The translations under genes and the position numbers were made by a program. This document shows positions 28,695 to 37,439 of a stretch of DNA of 64,000 bases, one piece after another (the stretch's first letter is position 1; the number at the start of each line of letters is the position of its first letter). This stretch comes from Allobosea sp. OK403 (GTDB lineage: Bacteria; Pseudomonadota; Alphaproteobacteria; Rhizobiales; Beijerinckiaceae): the NCBI RefSeq assembly GCF_900113835.1, contig NZ_FOQV01000001.1:682001-746000 (forward strand). The letters run 5' to 3'. The notes under the pieces are model-generated. The model was not told where the DNA came from, did not search any database, and saw nothing but the letters and a program-made list of their open reading frames with translations.

Positions 28695-28907
28695 ATGCCG
28701 TACCGCTTGCTTGACGATTTGCCCGAATCCGTGCGTGCGCATCTCCCTCCGCATGCGCAGGAGATTTATCGCGCGGCCTTCAACTCCGCCTGGGCGAACT
28801 ATTCGGATGAGAACGGGCAAGGGCACGAGGAGCGCGCTCATCGCGTCGCCTGGGCGGCAGTGAAGCACAAATACCGCAAGGAAGGAGCGGCCTGGGTCGC
28901 GCGATGA
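28695..28907 (+). CDS. chaB: ChaB-family protein
   Basis: 70 residues, preceded by a good GGAG at the right distance. The whole protein matches the ChaB family: MPYRLLDDLPESVRAHLPPH, AQEIYRAAFNSAWANY, AHRVAWAAVKHKYRKEG. ChaB was named as a regulator of the ChaA cation/proton antiporter, but the role of most members is unknown. It is divergent from ftsH. Confidence 0.9.
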   Translation: MPYRLLDDLPESVRAHLPPHAQEIYRAAFNSAWANYSDENGQGHEERAHRVAWAAVKHKYRKEGAAWVAR

Positions 28908-28994
28908 CGGGCCGACCTGCAAGAGCCGGATGATTTCAGACGGGGTCACTTCGTGATCCCGTCTGAAATCTGAATCCGTCTCTCATCAAGGAGT

Positions 28995-29047
28995 TAGAGC
29001 AGGATCAATGCGAAAAACCGGTGCCCACTTTTTCGCATCCTGCTCTA
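28995..29047. repeat. Intergenic palindromic repeat, type A, copy 2
   Basis: 53-bp palindrome from TAGAGCAGGATC to GATGCG-type right arm ending CCTGCTCTA. Its reverse complement matches the copy at 3284-3339. The TAG stop codon of the alcohol dehydrogenase (29045-29047, minus strand) is the terminal triplet. Confidence 0.85.
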
Positions 29048-30028
29048 CGGAACGAGCACGGCAGCGCCTTGCAGCCTGCCGTCGCGGAGATCGTCGAGAG
29101 CCTCATTCGCCTGTTCAAGCCGATAGGTCTTGGTTGTGGTCCTGATCCCGGCTCGCGGCGCGATTGCGAGGAAATCGAGGCCGTCTTGCCGTGTCAGGTT
29201 CGCAACGGAGAGGAGTTGCCGCTCCTGCCACAGCAACCGGTAGGGGAATTGCGGAATGTCGCTCATATGGATACCGCCGCAAACGACGCGGCCGCCTTTG
29301 CGAACGGCCTTCAGTGCGACGGGGACGAGTGCGCCAACCGGCGCGAAAATGATCGCAGCATCCAGCGGCTCAGGCGGCATTTCGTCCGACGATCCGACCC
29401 AGCAGGCTCCCAGTGACCGCGCCAAGGCCTGGGCGGGCGCGTCGCCGGAGCGCGTGAAAGCGTAGACGTCGCGGCCCTGCCAGCGACAGATCTGGGCGAC
29501 GATGTGGGCGGCTGCACCGAAGCCATAGAGGCCGATCCGGTGCGCCGGCCCTGCGATCTGAAGCGAGCGCCAACCGATCAGCCCAGCGCACATCAGCGGG
29601 GCGGTTGCTATGGCGTCGGAGAACCCATCCAGAGGAAAGGCGAAGGCCGCGTCGGCGAGCATGTGGGTCGCAAAGCCGCCATCGCGCGTGTAGCCGGTGA
29701 AGGTCGGCTCGTCGCATAGGTTCTCATGGCCGCCGGCGCAGTAGCTGCAGTGGCCGCAGGCGCGACCGAGCCAGCCAATCCCGACGCGAGAGCCGATCAG
29801 GCCCGATGATACGCCCGGCCCCACAGCATCGACGATGCCGACCACCTCATGACCCGGTACGATCGGGACTCTGATATCGGGCAGCTCGCCGTCCACGACA
29901 TGAAGATCGGTCCGGCAGACGGCGCAAGCCTCGACATGGATGAGCAGTTCGCCGTTCCCGGGACAGGGGACGGGCCGCGCTTCATAGGCCAGGCGCTCGC
30001 CGACCTTGCGCAGCACCATCGCCTTCAT
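29045..30028 (-). CDS. Zinc-dependent alcohol dehydrogenase
   Basis: 327 residues of the medium-chain dehydrogenase family. It has the catalytic zinc Cys in CAVCRTDLHVVDGE, the GHE motif PIVPGHEVVGIVDAVGPG, the four-Cys structural zinc site CGHCSYCAGGHENLC and a Rossmann segment IGLYGFGAAAHIVAQI. It converts alcohols to aldehydes with NAD(P). Its ATG overlaps the stop of the CBS-BON gene (ATGA at 30025-30028), so the two are translationally coupled and share the FixK-type box at 30866. The substrate is unknown. Confidence 0.9.
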   Translation of the reverse strand: MKAMVLRKVGERLAYEARPVPCPGNGELLIHVEACAVCRTDLHVVDGELPDIRVPIVPGHEVVGIVDAVGPGVSSGLIGSRVGIGWLGRACGHCSYCAGGHENLCDEPTFTGYTRDGGFATHMLADAAFAFPLDGFSDAIATAPLMCAGLIGWRSLQIAGPAHRIGLYGFGAAAHIVAQICRWQGRDVYAFTRSGDAPAQALARSLGACWVGSSDEMPPEPLDAAIIFAPVGALVPVALKAVRKGGRVVCGGIHMSDIPQFPYRLLWQERQLLSVANLTRQDGLDFLAIAPRAGIRTTTKTYRLEQANEALDDLRDGRLQGAAVLVP

Positions 30029-30771
30029 GCGGAAGGCCGTGCAGAGGCGGCGGTCTTAACTTCGCCCATCTCCGAGGGCGTGATCACGACGCCCGACATT
30101 GGCTCTATCCATGCCAGCTGATCCGATATGGATCGCACACCGGCGACATTCTCCGCGACGACATGAGCCGCCTGGCGCTCGCGTTCGTCGAAGATCGCGC
30201 CGCTGAGCTCGACGGCGCCGTGGTCGACATGGACATGGATCATCTGCCCGCCCCAGCTTTGCTTGGCGAGTTCACTCAGAATGTCCGTGCGGATGCGTTC
30301 ATCGTCGACGACGACCGCATCGGCGGTAGGCAGCGCGTCGGCCATCGCGCGCAACAGGTCGGAGCGCGCGACGATGCCGACCAGCTTGCCGTTCTCGACG
30401 ACGGGGAGCCGCTTGATCCGGCGGCGGCTCATCGTCTCCACGACCTCCTCGAGCGTCGCATCCCGGCGGGTCGTCTCGATATTGCTCGACATGACCTCGC
30501 CGACCTTACGGCCATGCGCATGAACATAATCGTCCGCGACTGTGCCGGGTCCGACCAGGAATTCGAGCCACCACGAGCGCTTGCGCTGCGTTCCGAGCTC
30601 GCCGCGCCGCAGGAAATCTCCTTCGCTGACCATGCCGACCAGCGCCCCGTCGCCGGCGACGACGGGCAGGCCGCTGATCCGATGGGCCAGCATCAGGCGG
30701 GCGGCGTCACGGACCGAGGTCGCGGGGGCGACGCTGATCACCGGGGTGGTCATGATGGCTTGGACGAGCAT
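30025..30771 (-). CDS. CBS-pair and BON-domain protein
   Basis: 248 residues from the ATG at 30771, with GGGAG 9 bp upstream; a TTG at 30789 is an alternative. Residues 1-140 are two CBS domains (MTTPVISVAPATSVRDAARL; SSNIETTRRDATLEEVVETM), which bind adenosyl nucleotides. Residues ~155-225 are a BON domain (GQMIHVHVDHGAVELSGAIF), linked to membrane or phospholipid binding. CBS-BON proteins are common in hypoxia and stress regulons of alphaproteobacteria. It overlaps the alcohol dehydrogenase gene. Confidence 0.88.
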   Translation of the reverse strand: MLVQAIMTTPVISVAPATSVRDAARLMLAHRISGLPVVAGDGALVGMVSEGDFLRRGELGTQRKRSWWLEFLVGPGTVADDYVHAHGRKVGEVMSSNIETTRRDATLEEVVETMSRRRIKRLPVVENGKLVGIVARSDLLRAMADALPTADAVVVDDERIRTDILSELAKQSWGGQMIHVHVDHGAVELSGAIFDERERQAAHVVAENVAGVRSISDQLAWIEPMSGVVITPSEMGEVKTAASARPSA

Positions 30772-30865
30772 GGCGGCAATCTCCCGCAAGGTTGCGGCAC
30801 GCGGGCTTGCGCACCGACAATGTCTTCATTGCTGGCAGTTCTGGCACAGTGGCCGCGATGGCGAT

Positions 30866-30879
30866 TTGATCGGAGTCAA
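30866..30879 (-). promoter_or_regulatory. FixK/FNR-type box upstream of the CBS-BON gene
   Basis: TTGATCGGAGTCAA, an exact match to TTG(A/C)-N6-(T/G)CAA. The centre lies 101 bp from the ATG at 30771 and 84 bp from the alternative TTG start. Confidence 0.65.
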
Positions 30880-30924
30880 GCAGGGGAGCTCTTAGAGTCA
30901 CCCTCGCAGCCCTGCCCACCGGCA

Positions 30925-31075
30925 CTCGTCGATGCGCCATCAGGATCGGCAGGTTCGAGCTCTGGGGCAGATCACCGGCCGCGCTGCCGAGGAACCATTC
31001 GCGTAGCGTGTGACCATAGGCCCTGCAACGATCAGGTCTTCGGAAACCCGATGGGGCCCGGCGAGGCGCGTAGCA
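30925..31075 (-). pseudogene. Frameshifted universal stress protein (UspA) remnant
   Basis: Two frames together give the C-terminal UspA signature. Frame one reads RVSEDLIVAG; frame two continues AYGHTLREWFLGSAAGDL and then SSNLPILMAHR. Restoring one G in the GGG run near 31020 joins them as VAGAYGHT. The N-terminal part is absent. It is downstream of the FNR/FixK remnant and upstream of the CBS gene. Confidence 0.7.
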
Positions 31076-31163
31076 GCGGGCGCGTCGCTGCCGGAGAGAA
31101 GGCTTGCCGCCGGGTTTCAAAGTGGAATGGACGAGTTCTGGAGAGGGGAACTGCCGCGTCCTT

Positions 31164-31387
31164 CTACCGGGAAGCCTTCAGCTGCACCGCCTGTCGAAAT
31201 GTTTTGGATTTCAGGGCAGGGGGCCGAAAGATGCCCCCTGCAACACGAAAGCTCACGATCTGCCGTGAACCGTTCTCGCCATTGATCTGCGGCCCGACGC
31301 TGTCGCCGATGAACAGAGGCTGTCGGACAGATCGCCTTCGTTGTAGATCAGACGCCCTTTTGGCAAATCGGACGGGCTAGCGTTCAT
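31164..31387 (-). pseudogene. Frameshifted Crp/FNR-family regulator remnant
   Basis: From the ATG at 31387 the frame reads LPKGRLIYNEGDLSDSL, a typical cyclic-nucleotide-binding-fold start. It then goes out of frame; another frame continues NGENGSRQIVSFRVAGGIF, the matching FixK/FNR segment. After that the similarity stops and no DNA-binding domain remains. This looks like a lost paralogue of the intact FixK-type gene at 46309. Confidence 0.65.
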
Positions 31388-31530
31388 CGAGCGAAGATGG
31401 AAATGTCCTGCCATGAAGATGCCTTGACGCAAGTCTTTGCGTTGAGCTGATCTTAGGTCAGCCCCCTCGGGGCGGGCAGGACGGAGGGAGCGGCCGGCAA
31501 GGTGGTGAGAACTCACCGGCCACGGGAGCG

Positions 31531-32178
31531 TCAGGCCACCAGGAGATGGTCATCGACGGATTTGACACCGGGGGCCGACCATGCGGCGCGTTCCGCGACG
31601 CCGCGCTCATACCAGGCATGGACCTTGCCATCGAGTGTGACGCGGTTGTCGTTGCCGACCGTCACCCGGATCGTGCTCGCCTCAAGCTCGGCGTTGCGCT
31701 TGAGCGCGTCCTCGATCGCCTTCTTCACGTCATTGGCGCTCGCGCGCTGCTTCAGCTCGATCAGATTGCTGACGCCGACGACGCCCGACAGCTTTCGGAT
31801 GGCGTTCTCCGCAGCACGCCGCTGGTACTGCCAATCGACGGTGCCCGACAGCTGCACCCAACCCTTCTCGACCTTGACCTTCACGGCATCGGGCACCGTG
31901 ACATCCCAGGCGATGATGCTGAGCGCGCGCTGGGCGATTTCGGTGTCGCTGGTCTTCTTGTCGTGCGGGTAGCGCACTTCGATCTCTTCCGCGATGGCGC
32001 GTACGCCCTTGACGCGACGGACGGCCTTCTCGGCGGCGATCTTCTCGGCGTAGCTCTGGACGTGTCCGGTCAGCGTCACCACGCCGTCTTCCACCGCGAC
32101 GCCGATATGGGCGGCCTCGATGCTCGGTTCGAAATCGAGTTCGTCGATGATCGTCAGTCGCAACTGCTTGTCAGTCAT
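31531..32178 (-). CDS. Protein with three BON domains
   Basis: 215 residues from the ATG at 32178, with GGAG 7 bp upstream. Three BON repeats can be seen: GVAVEDGVVTLTGHVQSYAE, VKVEKGWVQLSGTVDWQYQR and VTVGNDNRVTLDGKVHAWYE. No signal peptide is visible, so it is probably cytoplasmic or peripheral. BON proteins of this OsmY-like kind are induced by osmotic or hypoxic stress. A perfect FixK-type box lies at 32315-32328. Confidence 0.88.
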   Translation of the reverse strand: MTDKQLRLTIIDELDFEPSIEAAHIGVAVEDGVVTLTGHVQSYAEKIAAEKAVRRVKGVRAIAEEIEVRYPHDKKTSDTEIAQRALSIIAWDVTVPDAVKVKVEKGWVQLSGTVDWQYQRRAAENAIRKLSGVVGVSNLIELKQRASANDVKKAIEDALKRNAELEASTIRVTVGNDNRVTLDGKVHAWYERGVAERAAWSAPGVKSVDDHLLVA

Positions 32179-32314
32179 GTCTGTTCTCCAGGATTGGGAC
32201 ATCCGACCCGTGTCCGTGGGCGAGCCGTATTGTAGCTCTCGGCGGTCGACCGGCCGCAAACGCGGAGCCGAAACCCACCGTGCCCGCAGAATGGCAGCAC
32301 CCGGGCTGCCGTCA

Positions 32315-32328
32315 TTGATCGGCGTCAA
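32315..32328 (-). promoter_or_regulatory. FixK/FNR-type box upstream of the BON gene
   Basis: TTGATCGGCGTCAA, an exact match to TTG(A/C)-N6-(T/G)CAA, centred about 143 bp from the BON start. This is the largest distance in the set, so the transcript would have a long leader. It could also serve the Hsp20 remnant on the other side. Confidence 0.6.
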
Positions 32329-32495
32329 GGTGCGGTGCCACGCCCGTGATCGAATTCGAGATCGGGAACAGCAGTGACCGGATGTCTTGCCGGGGGCTGT
32401 CGTTGACCGAGGCCCGAACGCTTACGCGTCATGCCCACAGGGTTCTTCGGCCCGCGGGCAGGCTACCGCAAACGTCACAGAACAGGAGAATTGTC

Positions 32496-32728
32496 ATGGC
32501 TGAAGCCGCAACCAAGTTTCCCGTGCGCTCGGAGCAGAAGCCGGCGGCGGAAAAAAACCTGCCGAAGCCTGGACCCCTATCGACAGTCTATTCCACGAGG
32601 TCGAACGCCTGTTCGAGCACTTCGGTGCGGGCGCAGTCCGGCATCCCATCGGCCGGGGATCACTGTTCCACAGCACATCGCTATCAAGGCGGCCTGACAT
32701 CTCCGCGGGAGGAGCGCGCCTGGTGTGA
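32496..32728 (+). pseudogene. Hsp20 small heat-shock protein remnant (frameshifted, 3' deleted)
   Basis: The frame starts MAEAATKFPVRSEQKPAAEK and enters a run of seven A (32551-32557). Adding one A restores a reading EKKPAEAWTPIDSLFHEVER, then LFEHFGAGAVRHPIGRGSLF, the typical N-terminal arm of class A Hsp20 proteins. The restored frame stops at 32726-32728 without the alpha-crystallin domain. So there is both a one-base deletion and a 3' truncation. Confidence 0.8.
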
Positions 32729-32769
32729 TCCTCCCGCGCTCCTCTCTGTTTCGTCTCAGAGCGCGAAGC

Positions 32770-33222
32770 TCACCCGCCGAAATGCCGCTCGATCTCCGGG
32801 ATGGGCAGCTTGGTCAGATCCTTGCCAATCTCGGCCACGACGAGGGCTTGTACAGGCGGCGTCAGGCAGCGCCTGAGTTCTCCCAGCAGCTTCGGCGGCG
32901 CGACCAGCACGAGTTTCAAGACGGCTTGTCCACGGACGGATTTTTCGACCATCGCGGAGACGTCCTTCACAAAGGACAGCTGCTCGGCGAGATGCAGATC
33001 CGGCTCCTCGACGGCGCTGCGAGCTGACCCGTGCGACTGGTGCACGCGACCCGGACGATCCCGTCCGAGTTCATGCGAGGGTGGCGAGCGATGCTGCATC
33101 GCTTCGACCAGTTCGAGCTGCGGCGCCTGTTCATTGCCGATGTTGCGCAGGATCAGCGCCTTGGCTCCGTCGAAGACGACGAGCCAGCTCTTGTGAGGGA
33201 GGCGAACTGGATGGGTCGACAT
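32770..33222 (-). CDS. Host-attachment family protein
   Basis: 150 residues from the ATG at 33222 (MSTHPVRLPHKSWLVVFDGA). It matches the family annotated as protein required for attachment to host cells (PF10116 as I recall): SWLVVFDGAKALILRN at the start and a C-terminal KLVLVAPPKLLGELRRCL. The fold is related to eRF1-like domains. The name comes from an Agrobacterium attachment mutant, and the biochemical role is unclear. It is divergent from the MgtC/DUF4010 gene. Confidence 0.8.
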   Translation of the reverse strand: MSTHPVRLPHKSWLVVFDGAKALILRNIGNEQAPQLELVEAMQHRSPPSHELGRDRPGRVHQSHGSARSAVEEPDLHLAEQLSFVKDVSAMVEKSVRGQAVLKLVLVAPPKLLGELRRCLTPPVQALVVAEIGKDLTKLPIPEIERHFGG

Positions 33223-33300
33223 GGCTCTGAACCTCATTCGGTCAAGCGTCGCCGGGATGCGACGCATTTCGCACCTTATGCGCCCCAGCTGGACGAGGAT

Positions 33301-33314
33301 TTGATGCGGCTCAA
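33301..33314 (+). promoter_or_regulatory. FixK/FNR-type box upstream of the MgtC/DUF4010 gene
   Basis: TTGATGCGGCTCAA, an exact match to the consensus, centred 51 bp from the GTG start (57 bp from the alternative ATG). It also lies about 85 bp upstream of the divergent host-attachment gene. Confidence 0.65.
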
Positions 33315-33358
33315 GCGCCTTTGCGGCACAGTCTCATGTGCCCCGGCAGAGGATCACC

Positions 33359-34621
33359 GTGACGATGACGGAGGATGTCTATTTCAGGTTCGGCGTTGCG
33401 CTTGCGATCGGTCTCGTGATCGGGATCGAACGTGGCTGGCGCGACCGCGACGGCCCGCCTGGCAGCCGAACGGCCGGGATTCGAACCTTTGCGCTGGCGG
33501 GGTTGCTCGGGGCGGTCAGCGCGACAGTCGCCAGGGACATGGCCGCGCCTTTCGTCTTCATCGCATTGCTGATTGCGTTCACGAGCGTTTTCGCCTGGTT
33601 CAAGGTCCGCGAAGCCGATGAAGACAATGATTTCAGCGTCACTTCGGTCGTCGCGGCTCTGCTCGTTTTTGTCCTGGGCGCCTATTGCGTGGTTGGTTCT
33701 CCTCAAACGGCGGCGGCGGCGGGCGTCGCTGCGGCGGGCCTCCTCGCCAGTCGCGATTTTCTCCACGGGGCGCTTGCGCGTCTGACCTGGCCCGAATTGC
33801 GATCGGCCCTGCTCCTGCTGGCGATGTCGGTGATCGTCCTGCCGATCCTCCCCAACACGGCGATTGATCCGTTCGGCAGCGTCAATCCGCGCGAGGTCTG
33901 GATTTTTACGGTCCTCGCCGGAGCGATTTCCTATTTCGGCTACATCGCTGTGCGCCTGTTGGGCGCGTCCCGTGGTTTGCTCGTCACCAGCGCGGCGGGA
34001 GCGCTGGTGTCTTCGACCGCCGTTACTGTCCTGCTCGCGCGCCGGGCCGGGGAAGGGGAGGCAACAGCCAGGCTTGCCGGAGCTGCCGCCCTCGCCGGCA
34101 TGATTTCTATCCTGCGGGTCCTGGTGCTCGTGGCGGCTGTTGCTCCGGCTGTTCTGGTCCATGCCGGTCCGGCTGCTTTGGCAGGTGCGGGGGCGTTCGG
34201 AATGGCTTCATTGCTCTTGCTCCGCTCGTCCGGGCAGGAGCTCGACGGCAAGGCACCGCCCCTGACCAACCCGTTCGACTTGCAGCCTTTGCTCGCCTTC
34301 GCCGTCACGTTGACGCTGGTCCTGTTACTGGTCGGATGGTTGACTAGCCTGATCAGCCAGCAGGGGCTGTTTCTCTCTTCCGGTCTCGTGGGCCTCGTCG
34401 ATGTCGATGTCGCCGCTCTGACTGCGGCGCGAAACGTCGAGGCGCTCGGTGGCCCGCGTCGAGCTGCGATCGCGATCCTTCTGGCGCTCGCTGTCAATGC
34501 GGTCGCGAGAGTCGGCTACGCCATGATCACGGGGCCGCTGGCGTTTTCAGCCTGGCTCCTGCTGATAACGGGGGCGGCATTCGGTTGCGGACTATCGATC
34601 CTTGCCATACTCGCGCTCTGA
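33359..34621 (+). CDS. MgtC/SapB plus DUF4010 membrane protein
   Basis: 420 residues from a GTG at 33359 with AGAGG 7 bp upstream; ATG 33365 is an alternative. Residues 1-140 are an MgtC/SapB domain (RFGVALAIGLVIGIERGW; GIRTFALAGLLGAVSATVA). The rest is a DUF4010 region with many helices (ILRVLVLVAAVAPAVLVHAG; LLAFAVTLTLVLLLVGWLTS). MgtC proteins are linked to growth at low magnesium and to control of ATP synthase or phosphate. The next gene, convergent, is an MgtA-type ATPase, and both have FixK boxes. Confidence 0.85.
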   Translation: MTMTEDVYFRFGVALAIGLVIGIERGWRDRDGPPGSRTAGIRTFALAGLLGAVSATVARDMAAPFVFIALLIAFTSVFAWFKVREADEDNDFSVTSVVAALLVFVLGAYCVVGSPQTAAAAGVAAAGLLASRDFLHGALARLTWPELRSALLLLAMSVIVLPILPNTAIDPFGSVNPREVWIFTVLAGAISYFGYIAVRLLGASRGLLVTSAAGALVSSTAVTVLLARRAGEGEATARLAGAAALAGMISILRVLVLVAAVAPAVLVHAGPAALAGAGAFGMASLLLLRSSGQELDGKAPPLTNPFDLQPLLAFAVTLTLVLLLVGWLTSLISQQGLFLSSGLVGLVDVDVAALTAARNVEALGGPRRAAIAILLALAVNAVARVGYAMITGPLAFSAWLLLITGAAFGCGLSILAILAL

Positions 34622-34711
34622 GCGAGTTATTGCCCCCGCGACGGGAGCACTGCGCGAAAGTCCGCCGGAGTGGCGAATGACTGGCTCCGCAATGGTTGGT
34701 TTTCCAACATG

Positions 34712-37369
34712 TTACGCTGTCGGGCGTTTGCCAGAGTGTCTGGTACGCTGAATCGCTGGGGCATGTTCGATAGCGCGTGCGTGAGCGAGCTGGCCAGCGG
34801 GCGCATGGGATTTTGACCTCATCGCGAAGCGCTTCAGGATCTCTGCCGCGGCGAGATAGCTCAGGCTGATGCCGGTGATCGCGGCGAGGATCGGTAGCGG
34901 CAATGCGGCGAAACCGATGAAGCCACCGAGTGGCGTCAAGGCCAGGATAAGCGCGACGGCAAGCGCGCCGAGCGATGTTGCCGCGAGCACGGGATGGGGG
35001 CGGCTCGTCCAGAGCGGCCTCGCGGTCCGGATGATGAAGATCACGAGAATCTGGGTCGCGATCGACTCGACAAACCAGGCTGTCCGGAACACGGCGACAT
35101 CAGCGCCGAACCCCCAGCGCAGCAGAACGAAGGTCGCGATATCGAAGAGGGACGAGAGCGGCCCCATCACGAGAGTGAAGCGCAGCACCGATTTCATGTC
35201 CCAGACTTGCGGTGTCGCAAGCGTCTCCTCGTCGGCGCTGTCGAAGGGAATGCCGATCTCGGAGAGGTCATAGAGCAGGTTGTTGAGCAGGATCTGCAGC
35301 GGTGCCAACGGCAGGAAAGGCAACACCAGCGAGGCGAGCGCCATCGACAGCATGTTGCCGAAATTGGAACTCGTGCCCATGCGGACGTATTTCATGATGT
35401 TGGCGTAGGTACGCCGGCCTTCCGCCACCCCCGTGGCGAGAACGCCCAGATCGGGGGCGAGCAGGATGATGTCGGCGGCCTCGCGGCCGACATCGGTGCC
35501 GCCCTCGACTGACAAGCCGACATCGGCTGCATGGATTGCCGGTGCATCGTTGATGCCATCGCCGATGAAGCCGACCGTATGACCGCGCCGGCGCAACGCC
35601 CTCACGATCCGGCTCTTCTGGTCGGGCGAGACGCGCACGAAGAGGTCGGTCTTGCCCACACGTGCCGCGAGCGCCGCCTCGGAGAGACGAGAAATATCTT
35701 CGCCTGTCATCAGGCCGCGTGTCGGAAGGCCGAGCGTCTCGACCAGGTGCTGAACGACAGGCGCAGCGTCGCCGGAGATGATCTTGACGCATATGCCGGC
35801 CTTGACGAGCCGGGCCACAGCCTCTGTCGCCGACGCCTTGGGCGGATCAAGGAAGGCCGCGCAGCCGATGAAGACGAGACCAGCCTCGTCGGAGAGGCCA
35901 ACCTGCCGGCAGTCGGCCCGCATCCTCCGCCTTGCGACCGCGAGCAGGCGGAAGCCCTGCCTACCCTTGTCGTCCAGTAGCACTGCGATCCGGGCGCGCT
36001 GCGCCTCATCGAGCGCGGAGACGGCGCCGTCGGGCGCCTCGACATGCGTGCACAGGCTTAGCACTGCCTCCGGCGCGCCCTTGGTGACGAGCGCGCGCTC
36101 CCCATCGTGCGAGACCAGGACCGAGGCACGACGCCGTTCGAAGTCGAAGGGCAGGTCGTCGATATGCGCCCAACCGTCCTCATCGGCCGCCGGCGCGCCC
36201 GCCAGGATCGCATCGTCGAGATTGCTGCGCATGCCGCTGGCAAATCGGCTGTTGAGGCGGATGAATTGGGCAGCACGCGCGCTGTCGCGGCCATCGGCTC
36301 CGAAGCTGCCGATATGGACGATCTTCGCCTCGGTCAGCGTGCCGGTCTTGTCGGTACAGAGCACATCCATGGCGCCGAGGTCATGGATGGCCGAGAGACG
36401 TTTCACCACGACTTTGCTGGCCGCCATGCGCACTGCGCCGCGCGCGAGGGTGACCGTCATGACCATAGGCAAGAGCTCGGGAGTCAGGCCGACCGCCAGC
36501 GCCACAGCGAACAGGAAGCTCTCCAGCGACAGGCCGTGATGGATGAGCTGGGTCAGGAGGACGAAGAGGACGAGGAAGCCGGTCAGCCGTAGGATCAGCA
36601 TGCCGAGCGCATGGACGCCGCGCTCGAAGGCGGTCGGCGGTTCCTTGGCCAGCACCGAGGCCGAGATGGCGCCGAAGCGGGTCGCCGCGCCTGTGGCGGC
36701 CACCAGCATGAGCGCTTCGCCACCGACCATGCTGGTGCCGCCGAACAGAGCGTTGAAGGCGTCGGAGGGAGAAGAGCCCGAGGCCGGACCCGGCCGCTTC
36801 TCGACCGGATAAGGCTCGCCGGTCAGGATGGCTTCATTGGCGAGCGCGCCGTGGCCCGACAGCACGATGCCGTCAGCTGGTACCAGGTCACCGGCGCGCA
36901 ATTCCACGACATCGCCCGGTACGATGTCCTTGACCGGCAACTCCTCGACCTTGCCGTCCCGGCGTACGGAGGCTGTCACGGCGACCGAACGCTTCAGAGC
37001 CTCGACGGCACTCTCGGCCTTCTGCTCCTGAGCGAGGTCGAGCCCGATGGAGAAGAAGACGATGATCAGGATGATGACGAAGCTCTGCCAGTCTCCCGTG
37101 GCGCCTGAAATGCCCGCCGCAATGAGCAGGATGGCGATCAGTGGCTCGGAGAGCCGCTTGGCGAGCTTTGCAATGAGACTGCGGTGAAGGCCCACGACCG
37201 CGCGGTTCGGGCCGTAATGGTCCAGTCGGTCGCGTGCCTCCGCCGAGGTCAGCCCCTCCGGTCGGGCGTCGAGCATCCGCAGGCTGTCGTTGTTGCTCGC
37301 GGTCCAGAAAGCTGGTTGCTCGCCCTTGCGGGCCAGCGCTGCCGTTGCAGCATCGATCGCTCCATTCAT
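34712..37369 (-). CDS. mgtA: Magnesium-translocating P-type ATPase
   Basis: 885 residues, close to the usual ~900 of MgtA/MgtB. P-type motifs are all present: ANEAILTGEPYPVEKR, the phosphorylation site VLCTDKTGTLTEAK, GDGINDAPAIHAADVGLSVE, and the P3B-type C-terminal helices (PLQILLNNLLYDLSEIGIPF). The transmembrane sequence PTELLPMVMTVTLARGAVRM-like near residue 300 supports the Mg2+ subfamily. It imports Mg2+ into the cytoplasm. A FixK-type box 77 bp upstream points to control by oxygen rather than only by magnesium. Confidence 0.92.
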   Translation of the reverse strand: MNGAIDAATAALARKGEQPAFWTASNNDSLRMLDARPEGLTSAEARDRLDHYGPNRAVVGLHRSLIAKLAKRLSEPLIAILLIAAGISGATGDWQSFVIILIIVFFSIGLDLAQEQKAESAVEALKRSVAVTASVRRDGKVEELPVKDIVPGDVVELRAGDLVPADGIVLSGHGALANEAILTGEPYPVEKRPGPASGSSPSDAFNALFGGTSMVGGEALMLVAATGAATRFGAISASVLAKEPPTAFERGVHALGMLILRLTGFLVLFVLLTQLIHHGLSLESFLFAVALAVGLTPELLPMVMTVTLARGAVRMAASKVVVKRLSAIHDLGAMDVLCTDKTGTLTEAKIVHIGSFGADGRDSARAAQFIRLNSRFASGMRSNLDDAILAGAPAADEDGWAHIDDLPFDFERRRASVLVSHDGERALVTKGAPEAVLSLCTHVEAPDGAVSALDEAQRARIAVLLDDKGRQGFRLLAVARRRMRADCRQVGLSDEAGLVFIGCAAFLDPPKASATEAVARLVKAGICVKIISGDAAPVVQHLVETLGLPTRGLMTGEDISRLSEAALAARVGKTDLFVRVSPDQKSRIVRALRRRGHTVGFIGDGINDAPAIHAADVGLSVEGGTDVGREAADIILLAPDLGVLATGVAEGRRTYANIMKYVRMGTSSNFGNMLSMALASLVLPFLPLAPLQILLNNLLYDLSEIGIPFDSADEETLATPQVWDMKSVLRFTLVMGPLSSLFDIATFVLLRWGFGADVAVFRTAWFVESIATQILVIFIIRTARPLWTSRPHPVLAATSLGALAVALILALTPLGGFIGFAALPLPILAAITGISLSYLAAAEILKRFAMRSKSHAPAGQLAHARAIEHAPAIQRTRHSGKRPTA

Positions 37370-37439
37370 CGCTGATCATCCTTGCGATATGCGTACCTCA
37401 TCGCCGTGGGCATCGTAGAAGCCTGCGCGGCCCCATCAT

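Noticed and set aside
31253-31516. The 87-codon frame as an intact small gene
   Set aside because: Only its middle resembles the start of an FNR/FixK protein, and the continuation is in another frame, so it is listed as a pseudogene.
33473-33492. A tRNA T-arm-like GGGATTCGAACC
   Set aside because: It lies inside the MgtC/DUF4010 reading frame (codes for GIRTF) and no acceptor, D or anticodon arms surround it.
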